A DNA stretch of 64,000 bases from Blautia sp. (lineage in GTDB: Bacteria > Bacillota > Clostridia > Lachnospirales > Lachnospiraceae). Shown in pieces: positions 56,017-64,000 of the stretch. The translations under genes and the position numbers were made by a program. The DNA lies in NCBI GenBank assembly GCA_022764275.1, contig JALERH010000172.1, positions 1-64,000 on the forward strand. Reading direction: 5' to 3'. Numbering within the stretch: position 1 is the first letter of the stretch; every line of letters starts with the position of its first letter. The notes beneath the pieces are model-generated. The model was not told where the DNA came from and ran no database searches. It saw only the letters and a program-made list of their open reading frames with translations.

Positions 56017-57867
56017 CTATTTCCGGCTCTTTTCCGCTTCAATTCGCTCCGCCAGGTCGTTTAAGTATACCCAGCGATCCATTTTTTCTTCCAGCAGCTG
56101 CTCGGCTGTTTCCTTTTCCTCCATGATCTGCCGAAGCTTCATGGAGTTCGTGGCATTGGCCAGGATATCATCATCCAGTTTTGCAATTTTTTCTTCCAGA
56201 GAGGCAATCTCGTCGTCAATGGTCTCAAATTCCCTCTGTTCCTTATAGGTAAATTTCAGTTTCTCCGGACGGTTCTGTTTCCAGTCTTTGGAAGAAGTTT
56301 TCTTTCCTACACCTTCTGCTTCCTGTGTTCCTGCATTTTTCCTGTTTCCGCCGCCCGCCGGAACATCCACACCGTTTCCGGACTCTTTTGCTTTTTTTGC
56401 CAGAGCATAATCCGTATAACCGCCTTCATACTGAACCAGCTTTCCCTCTTCCTCAAACGCAAAGATGCGGTCCACCACATCGTCCAGAAAATAGCGGTCA
56501 TGGGATACTGCAATGACGATTCCGGAAAAGGACGAAAGATAATCCTCCAGAATCGTAATTGTAGGAATGTCCAGGTCATTGCTGGGCTCGTCCAGAAGCA
56601 GTACGTTGGGTGCTTCCATAAGGACTTTCAGAAGATACAGTCTTCTCTTTTCCCCGCCGGAAAGCTTGGCAATGGGCGTGTACTGCATGGCAGAGTCAAA
56701 CAGAAACCGCTCCAGCATCATGGATGCGCTTATTTTTCCATCTCTTGTAGGGATATATTCCGCCACATCCCGAATGTAATCGATTACTCTCTGATTGTTA
56801 TCCATATCCGGAACTTCCTGGGCAAAATAACCGATCTTAATGGTCTCTCCAAGCTCTACCTCTCCAGAATCCGGTGCAAGGATTCCGGCAATCATTTTGA
56901 TCAGAGTGGATTTTCCGCAGCCGTTTGGTCCGATAATTCCCAGACGCTGATTTCGAAGTACAATATAATCAAAGTCGTCTATGATGGTTCTGTCTCCATA
57001 ATGCTTGCTGATATGATGGAGCTCCACCGTCTTTTTTCCCATTCTGGTTTCCACAGAATCCAGCTCCACATTCGCGTCCTGCACAGGCGCTTTCCCGTTT
57101 TTCAGATCCTCCAGACGCATGAGCCTTGCCTTCTGTTTGGTGCTTCTGGCACGGCAGCCCCGTTTGGCCCATTCCAGTTCCATCCGAAGGATGCTCTGGC
57201 GCTTTCGCTCACTGGCAAGCTCCATCTCCTCACGCTGTGCCTTCATCTCCAGAAATTCGGAGTAATTTGCCTCATAGGAATAAAGCTTTCCATGGCTGAT
57301 CTCCAGAATTTTGTTGGTGACACGATCCAGAAAATAGCGGTCGTGGGTCACCATGAGAACGACACCCTTAAACCGGATCAGAAAATCCTCCAGCCAGGTT
57401 ACCATCTCATTGTCCAGATGGTTGGTAGGCTCATCCAGGATCAGCACGTCTGACGGATTCACCAGAGTCCTTGCAAGCGCCACTCTTTTTTTCTGCCCTC
57501 CGGAAAGATGGGAAATCTCCTCCTCGTGTTCCGAAATTCCCAGCTTATTCAGAATATTGCGCGCCTCACTTTCCGTGCTCCAGTCCCTCTGCCATTTCCC
57601 ATCGGCCACATAGTCCAGAACGTGTGCGCCATCGGGAAAATCTGGATTTTGGGGCAGGTATGTCACACGAAGGCCATTCTGGGTAATGATCTGTCCCTCG
57701 TCCGGTGTTTCCAGGCCTGCGACAATCTTCAGAAGCGTGCTTTTCCCGGTTCCGTTAATTCCAATAATTCCGATCTTATCTCCTTCATGTACCCCATATG
57801 AGATATCGTCAAATATGACTTTGTCACCAAAAATCTTGCTGACGTGTTCTATATTCAAAACATTCAT
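56017..57867 (-). CDS. ABC-F family ATP-binding protein (Uup-like)
   Basis: Two ABC cassettes (GINGTGKST/LSGGQKKRV, GPNGCGKST/LSGGEKRRL) plus C-terminal coiled coil. Confidence 0.93.
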   Translation of the reverse strand: MNVLNIEHVSKIFGDKVIFDDISYGVHEGDKIGIIGINGTGKSTLLKIVAGLETPDEGQIITQNGLRVTYLPQNPDFPDGAHVLDYVADGKWQRDWSTESEARNILNKLGISEHEEEISHLSGGQKKRVALARTLVNPSDVLILDEPTNHLDNEMVTWLEDFLIRFKGVVLMVTHDRYFLDRVTNKILEISHGKLYSYEANYSEFLEMKAQREEMELASERKRQSILRMELEWAKRGCRARSTKQKARLMRLEDLKNGKAPVQDANVELDSVETRMGKKTVELHHISKHYGDRTIIDDFDYIVLRNQRLGIIGPNGCGKSTLIKMIAGILAPDSGEVELGETIKIGYFAQEVPDMDNNQRVIDYIRDVAEYIPTRDGKISASMMLERFLFDSAMQYTPIAKLSGGEKRRLYLLKVLMEAPNVLLLDEPSNDLDIPTITILEDYLSSFSGIVIAVSHDRYFLDDVVDRIFAFEEEGKLVQYEGGYTDYALAKKAKESGNGVDVPAGGGNRKNAGTQEAEGVGKKTSSKDWKQNRPEKLKFTYKEQREFETIDDEIASLEEKIAKLDDDILANATNSMKLRQIMEEKETAEQLLEEKMDRWVYLNDLAERIEAEKSRK

Positions 57868-57997
57868 CTGAATTTCTCCTCGTTTGTTCTGCTTCTTTTC
57901 TAATGTAATATCCTAACACAGAAGTCCGGTTTGTGCCAGACTTTCCTTTCTTTTATGCGCGAAAAGATGTATAATGATCATATTGGAGGTAAATACG

Positions 57998-59833
57998 ATG
58001 AAAATACTGGAGACACCCTGGACAAAAGATGCATTGAGCGGAGATACTTTAACAGAATATCCAAGACCGGGACTGAAACGCCGGGAATGGATCAATTTAA
58101 ATGGTCTGTGGAATTACATCATCACAGACAAAAGGATTCTTCCATCACAATTCTATGGAGAAACTCCTTTTCCCTATGACGGCGTCATTCGGGTGCCTTT
58201 TTCACCTGAAGCGCCTTTATCCGGTGTGGGAAGGCAGGTCATGCCGGAGGAAACCCTCTGGTATTCCCAGACTTTCCGCCTTCCTGAAAATTATTTTGAT
58301 CCGGATAAAAACAGACTGCTTCTTCATTTCGGTGCCGTGGACCAGATCTGTACCGTGTACATAAACGGAAAACATGCCGGATTTCACAAAGGCGGGTATC
58401 TGCCCTTTACCCTGGATATCACAGAGTTCTCTGACGGAAAAGAGCCTCTTCGGATTCTGGTGGCTGTTAAGGATTTCAGCGACACCGCTTACCATGCCCG
58501 CGGAAAGCAGAAGCTGGAATCCGGCGGTATGTTTTACACGGCACAAAGCGGCATCTGGCAGACTGTCTGGCTGGAGGTTGTCCCAAACGCTTACATAGAA
58601 AATCTTCGCCTCACGCCGGATTACGATGCAGGCGAAATCCGTATCCGTGTAAACTGTTACGAAAAGAAAGCTGTGTATGACATTACCTGCGAAATCTTTC
58701 AGCCTCAGTTCATAGGGCCGGAGGGTATTACCGAAAAGCATCTGGAAACTCTTCTGAACCGAAAAAACCTTACGCCCCAAAAAGAATGTACGATTTCACT
58801 TCCTTCCGGTGAGAAGAAGCCATGGAGTCCCGATTCACCCTGGCTTTATCCGGTACGTATCTGCTTTGGAGAAGACGAAATTTATACGTATTTTGCCATG
58901 CGAAAATGCGATATCCAGAAAGATAAAAACGGAACACTTCGATTCTTTCTCAATAACCGCCCCTGTTTCCAGACCGGCATCCTGGATCAGGGCTACTGGC
59001 CGGATGGGCTTTACACAGCTCCCGTTGATGATGCCATGATCTACGATATCCGCACGATGAAGTCCCTTGGCTTTAACATGCTGCGAAAGCATGCAAAAAT
59101 CGAGCCGGAGCGATGGTATTTTCACTGTGACCGCCTTGGAATGCTGGTATGGCAGGATATGGTAAACGGAGGAAGCAGCTATAAGGGATGGTTTGTCACT
59201 TATCTGGCTACGCTTTTTTGCTGGATGCATATCAGCGTAAAGGATTACCACCATAAGCTTCTCTCCCGGGAGTCATATGATGGACGGCAGGAATACATTG
59301 ATGAAGTACGGGAAACCATAAAATCGCTGTACAATCATCCATCCATTGTGACCTGGGTTCCCTTTAACGAAGGGTGGGGGCAGTTTTCCACCAGGAAAAT
59401 AACAAAACTCATCCATAGCCTTGACCCTTCCCGTCTGGTGGATTCCGCCAGCGGATGGTTTGACCAGGGCTGTGGGGACATCAGGAGCATTCATTATTAT
59501 TTCCTGCGTCTCAGGCTCCCGAAGGATAAGCGTGTGCTTGCCCTTTCGGAATTCGGCGGATATTCCCGGCGCATCCCGGAGCGCAGCGCCTGTGAAACTA
59601 CATATGGGTACAAACAGTTTTCTGACAGAGAAAGTCTTACCCGGGGATATGAACAGCTGATGGAAAATACTGTCCTGCCGGCAGCCCGAAATGGAGTTTC
59701 TGCTTCTGTTTACACGCAGCTCTCGGATATCGAGGAGGAGGTAAACGGAATCCTGACCTACGACCGCAAAGAAATGAAAATGAATCCTCTTGTGGTGCAG
59801 AAATGGAATGCACGCCTTAAGAAGATTCATTAA
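57998..59833 (+). CDS. Glycoside hydrolase family 2 protein
   Basis: GH2 sugar-binding N-terminus (RREWINLNGLWNYIITD), FNMLRKHAKIEPERWYFHCDRLGMLVWQDM, NHPSIVTWVPFNEGWGQF. Confidence 0.92.
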   Translation: MKILETPWTKDALSGDTLTEYPRPGLKRREWINLNGLWNYIITDKRILPSQFYGETPFPYDGVIRVPFSPEAPLSGVGRQVMPEETLWYSQTFRLPENYFDPDKNRLLLHFGAVDQICTVYINGKHAGFHKGGYLPFTLDITEFSDGKEPLRILVAVKDFSDTAYHARGKQKLESGGMFYTAQSGIWQTVWLEVVPNAYIENLRLTPDYDAGEIRIRVNCYEKKAVYDITCEIFQPQFIGPEGITEKHLETLLNRKNLTPQKECTISLPSGEKKPWSPDSPWLYPVRICFGEDEIYTYFAMRKCDIQKDKNGTLRFFLNNRPCFQTGILDQGYWPDGLYTAPVDDAMIYDIRTMKSLGFNMLRKHAKIEPERWYFHCDRLGMLVWQDMVNGGSSYKGWFVTYLATLFCWMHISVKDYHHKLLSRESYDGRQEYIDEVRETIKSLYNHPSIVTWVPFNEGWGQFSTRKITKLIHSLDPSRLVDSASGWFDQGCGDIRSIHYYFLRLRLPKDKRVLALSEFGGYSRRIPERSACETTYGYKQFSDRESLTRGYEQLMENTVLPAARNGVSASVYTQLSDIEEEVNGILTYDRKEMKMNPLVVQKWNARLKKIH

Positions 59834-59843
59834 ATTCATTTTA

Positions 59844-61220
59844 TCAGAATAGCTGCATATTTTGGTGGGAGCGCGGAAAACGACGGAAATAATAGAGGAT
59901 GAACAGTACTGCCGTGATACTCCAGGAAATGGGGTAACTAAGCATGATCGTATTGATTCCCGGTTTTCGCACTCCCATAGTTAAAAGCCACAGAATTCGC
60001 AGCGTACATACGCCGCCGCAGGTCAGCACCATAGGCACCAGTACTTTTCCGGCCCCCCGCAGTGCACCGGAAAGGATGCCTATTATGACATATATGGAAT
60101 ACGACGGAAGCAGGAAACGAATCATATGAGTACCAATCTCAATCACTGCACTGTCTGAAGTAAACAGGGCAAAAATCCTGCTTCCGAACACAAACAGAAA
60201 GCCACTGATGATAAACGCACAGAACATGGACATCGCCAGACAGATCCGAACACTTTTTCTCATCCTTTCAAATTTTCCCGCGCCATAATTCTGCCCCACG
60301 AATGTTGTGATGGAAATACCAAAGGCATTGATCACCATCCAGAAAAGGGCATCTATTTTTCCAAGAGTCCCCCATGCAGCCACCGTATCGGTTCCAAGAT
60401 CGTTGACAAAAACCTGTATCAGCACATTGGAGACGCTATACATGACGGATTCCATCCCTGCCGGGATACCAATCCGTAAAAATGCCCATAATTGCCGGCT
60501 GTGCAGCCTGATCTGTGAAAGCTTTAAGCGGTAGATTTCTCTGGTATATACCAGCATCAGTACGACAAGAAGAGCGCTGATGACCTGAGATAAAACCGTG
60601 GCAAATGCAACTCCTGCAACGCCTAGTTTAAATCCCACCACCAGAACCACATCCAGGACAATGTTTAACACACAGGTGATGATCAGAACATACAGCGGTC
60701 TTCTGGAATCACCTACTGCCCGCAGGATACCGGCTCCCATATTGTAGATCAGGTTTGCGAGAATCCCCGCAAAATAAATATGCAGATACAGGACAGACTC
60801 TTCCATGACATCTGCTGGTGTTTTCATCATTTTCAGAAGCGGCTCAGCAAAAACGAATCCTGTTACACCGATCACAATCCCCGCCACGATCGAAAAAGCA
60901 AACGCTGTATGCAGGGTCAGTTTTAAGTTTTTCTCATCTTTCGCACCGTAAAACTGCGAGATAATGACAGTGGCACCTGATGACAATCCTACAAAAAAAC
61001 CAATGACCACATTCGCAAGCTGGCTTGCAGAACCTCCTACGGCAGCAAGAGCCTCTTTTCCCACAAACCTGCCTACAACCACCGTATCCGCAGTATTGTA
61101 TATCTGTTGAAATAGTGTCCCGAATACAATCGGAAAGAAAAAAAACAGCAATTGTTTCCAGATTACTCCTTCGGTAATCTGGTTTACAGCTGTCGTTACC
61201 TTCTGCTTCATTCCCCTCAT
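59844..61220 (-). CDS. MATE family efflux transporter
   Basis: Twelve TM segments, LFFFFPIVFGTLFQQIYNTADTVVVGRFVGKEALAAVGGS. Confidence 0.95.
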   Translation of the reverse strand: MRGMKQKVTTAVNQITEGVIWKQLLFFFFPIVFGTLFQQIYNTADTVVVGRFVGKEALAAVGGSASQLANVVIGFFVGLSSGATVIISQFYGAKDEKNLKLTLHTAFAFSIVAGIVIGVTGFVFAEPLLKMMKTPADVMEESVLYLHIYFAGILANLIYNMGAGILRAVGDSRRPLYVLIITCVLNIVLDVVLVVGFKLGVAGVAFATVLSQVISALLVVLMLVYTREIYRLKLSQIRLHSRQLWAFLRIGIPAGMESVMYSVSNVLIQVFVNDLGTDTVAAWGTLGKIDALFWMVINAFGISITTFVGQNYGAGKFERMRKSVRICLAMSMFCAFIISGFLFVFGSRIFALFTSDSAVIEIGTHMIRFLLPSYSIYVIIGILSGALRGAGKVLVPMVLTCGGVCTLRILWLLTMGVRKPGINTIMLSYPISWSITAVLFILYYFRRFPRSHQNMQLF

Positions 61221-61317
61221 ACTCCCCTCTTAAAAATTCCTCATCCCACGGTGTATCACAAATTCCACGAAAAAACAGGCACCTCCCGTCAGGAAAGTAC
61301 CTGTTCATTTGTTATCA

Positions 61318-61500
61318 TTAGTCTTCAACTTTGATAATCTCTTTTTTGTTATAGCTTCCGCAAGCCTTGCAAACTCTGTGTGGCATCATAAGTGCGCCGC
61401 ATTTGCTGCATTTTACTAAGTTCGGAGCGCTCATTTTCCAGTTCGCTCTTCTCTTATCGCGTCTTGCTTTGGAAGATTTATTCTTTGGGCAGATGGACAT
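61318..61500 (-). CDS. rpmF: 50S ribosomal protein L32
   Basis: MSICPKNKSSKARRDKRRANWKMSAPNLVKCSKCGALMMPHRVCKACGSYNKKEII. Confidence 0.96.
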   Translation of the reverse strand: MSICPKNKSSKARRDKRRANWKMSAPNLVKCSKCGALMMPHRVCKACGSYNKKEIIKVED

Positions 61501-61506
61501 TGTCAG

Positions 61507-62034
61507 TTACACCTCCTTAAATTTACTAAATATATCACTGATAGCTGCCATGCGGGGATCTTTTGGCTCCTCCACACATCCACAGGGACCATAATTGAGG
61601 TTTTTCCCACATTGGCTGCAGATTCCTTTGCAGTCTTCTTTGCATAAAACCTTCAAAGGCCAGCTCATCAGTACCTCAAGATAGACCAGCTGGTCTACAT
61701 CCAGGTCCATACCATTGAGATAGCTGCTCTCATCCAGATCATTCACACGTTCTTCATCCGTAAGCTTCATGTCAAGCTTCCTCTTTATCTGCAAAGGAAT
61801 CTCCACGGAAACTTCCTCCAGACACCTGTCGCAGGGTATCCCGACTGTAATACTGCCGGCTCCCTCAAGCTCCAGAACTCTGTTTCCCGTATTCGTGATA
61901 GTGAGCTCAACCGGTTCTTTGGAAAGAATCGGAAAAGTACCTAACTGGAAGGTGATGGAATCCATCTCAAATGGCACACTTTTCTGTACACATTTTCCCT
62001 CACAGGATGAAATATCTGATAAATGTATCTGCAT
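61507..62034 (-). CDS. YceD/DUF177 family protein
   Basis: Upstream of rpmF; CDRCLEEVSVEIPLQIKRK and C-terminal CKEDCKGICSQCGKNLNYGPCGC. Confidence 0.93.
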   Translation of the reverse strand: MQIHLSDISSCEGKCVQKSVPFEMDSITFQLGTFPILSKEPVELTITNTGNRVLELEGAGSITVGIPCDRCLEEVSVEIPLQIKRKLDMKLTDEERVNDLDESSYLNGMDLDVDQLVYLEVLMSWPLKVLCKEDCKGICSQCGKNLNYGPCGCVEEPKDPRMAAISDIFSKFKEV

Positions 62035-62060
62035 AATCGTCTCCTATCCACACTCAGTCA

Positions 62061-62089
62061 ATTATACATATCAAAACAACATTTGTCAA
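62061..62089 (-). promoter_or_regulatory. Consensus SigA promoter of yceD-rpmF
   Basis: TTGACA-N17-TATAAT on the minus strand. Confidence 0.85.
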
Positions 62090-62136
62090 CGCTATTTTGT
62101 CCGGTTTTGGCAAATTTTTGCTCTACGCTCTAATAA

Positions 62137-62160
62137 GGGCACGCCGCATCCGACGCGCCC
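62137..62160 (-). terminator. Hairpin downstream of ackA
   Basis: GGGCACG...CGCGCCC stem between ackA and the yceD promoter; weak T tract. Confidence 0.5.
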
Positions 62161-62196
62161 TCAATATATGCTCTGTTCTTTAAATCAGAGAAAATA

Positions 62197-63393
62197 TTAT
62201 TTCTGAACCAGTGCTACTGTATCACGGCAGATAGCAAGCTCTTCGTTTGTCGGGATAACAGCTACTTTAACCTTGGAATCCGGTGTGGAGATCACGATTT
62301 CCTCGCCGCGTTTTCCATTTGCATCTTTATCCAGAGTGATTCCCAGATAACCCAGGTAGCTGACAACCTTTTCGCGTACCAGACATGCGTTCTCGCCGAT
62401 ACCTGCAGTAAACACGATTGCATCTACGCCATTCATAGCTGCTACATAGCCGCCGACAAATTTAGCAATGCCGTAGCAAAGAACTTCGATTGCATTTGCA
62501 GCATCCTCATTTCCGTTCTCAGCTGCTTCGCTCAGATCACGGAAATCACTGGACAGTCCGCCGGAAAGTCCGAGAAGACCGGATTTTTTATTCAGAACAT
62601 TCATAATGCCTGTGATGTCCAGGTTTTCTTTCTTTGCAATGTACTCCATGATAGCCGGATCAATGTTACCGGAACGTGTTCCCATAACAACACCTTCCAG
62701 AGGAGTCAGACCCATGGTGGTATCTACACATTTGCCGTTTTCAACAGCACTGATGGAGGAACCGTTTCCTAAGTGGCAAACGATAACCTTGGAGTTATCC
62801 TTGTCAAGGCCAAGGAACTCAACAGCACGTTTGGAAACAAAGCTGTGAGAGGTTCCGTGGAAACCATATCTTCTTACTTTATACTCTTTGTAATATTCAA
62901 TCGGAAGTCCGTACAGATATGCTTTTGCAGGCATAGTCTGATGGAAAGCGGTATCGAATACACCAACCTGCGGCACGCCTGGCATCAGCTCTGCGCAGAC
63001 ACGGATACCGATAAGGTTTGCCGGGTTGTGAAGAGGAGCAAGGTCATTGCACTCTTCTACAGCTTTGATCATTTCGTCTGTGATGATTGCAGAAGAAGCA
63101 AATTTCTCACCGCCATGTACAACGCGGTGACCGATTGCATCAACTTCCTTCAGGCTTGCAATTGCGCCTGTCTTTTCATTTGTCAGAGCATCCAGTACCA
63201 TCTGGATAGCTTCCTTATGAGTCGGCATAGCTGCCTCTGTAATCTCCTTGTCACAGCCGGCTTTCTGATAAACAAGTCTGCCGTCGATACCGATTCTCTC
63301 GCAGAGACCTTTTGCAAGAACTGCCTCTGAATCAGAGTCGATCAGCTGATATTTTAAAGAGGAACTGCCGCAGTTAATTACCAATACATTCAT
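62197..63393 (-). CDS. ackA: Acetate kinase
   Basis: MNVLVINCGSSSLKYQLID, GIRVVHGGE-type motif (GHRVVHGGEKF), RYGFHGTSHSFV, LGNGSSISAV. Confidence 0.97.
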   Translation of the reverse strand: MNVLVINCGSSSLKYQLIDSDSEAVLAKGLCERIGIDGRLVYQKAGCDKEITEAAMPTHKEAIQMVLDALTNEKTGAIASLKEVDAIGHRVVHGGEKFASSAIITDEMIKAVEECNDLAPLHNPANLIGIRVCAELMPGVPQVGVFDTAFHQTMPAKAYLYGLPIEYYKEYKVRRYGFHGTSHSFVSKRAVEFLGLDKDNSKVIVCHLGNGSSISAVENGKCVDTTMGLTPLEGVVMGTRSGNIDPAIMEYIAKKENLDITGIMNVLNKKSGLLGLSGGLSSDFRDLSEAAENGNEDAANAIEVLCYGIAKFVGGYVAAMNGVDAIVFTAGIGENACLVREKVVSYLGYLGITLDKDANGKRGEEIVISTPDSKVKVAVIPTNEELAICRDTVALVQK

Positions 63394-63432
63394 GTTTTTA
63401 CTCTCCTATTTCTAATATGTACGTATGAATTA

Positions 63433-64000
<568 letters not shown>

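Overview
This 64 kb window looks like low-to-mid GC Firmicutes chromosome, most likely Clostridia/Lachnospiraceae. The taxon is inferred from gene content and product similarity; no search was run. Most of it is core genome: cls, rpsU, alaS, tyrS with a T-box leader, cinA-pgsA-rimO, the yicC-remA-gmk-rpoZ block, rqcH, two ABC-F genes, a livKHMGF transporter, an EF-G-like gene, tyrA-aroA, D-LDH, nfo, queA-trmD-rimM-khpA-rpsP-ffh-ylxM, larE, ilvA, ftsY-smc-rnc-plsX, rpmF-yceD and ackA-pta. Pta runs off the right edge. No CRISPR array, prophage, rRNA or tRNA was recognised. The most interesting material lies between the conserved genes. (1) A family of about 180-bp structured intergenic repeats has three diverged copies (about 35090-35271, 45994-46170, 55123-55304), each with two hairpins; the first hairpin shows covarying base pairs. 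(2) The third copy sits inside a nested set of long-range inverted repeats (55032-55447) that could form one large multi-arm RNA or a MITE-like element. (3) Two long palindromic elements, 45762-45922 and the hairpin at 16628-16700 just upstream of rqcH, share an arm motif. (4) A toxin-antitoxin-like pair (a short RelE/MqsR-like candidate toxin plus a zinc-finger/HTH/DUF4065 'Panacea' protein) has a consensus promoter whose -10 overlaps a perfect 16-bp palindrome. (5) A small-protein cluster at 9.7-11.0 kb contains a Cys/Gly-rich protein behind a SigK-like promoter, two small ORFs behind a SigE-like promoter, and an ORF of 46 aa missing from the supplied track. (6) A decayed diguanylate cyclase gene lies next to the toxin-antitoxin locus.
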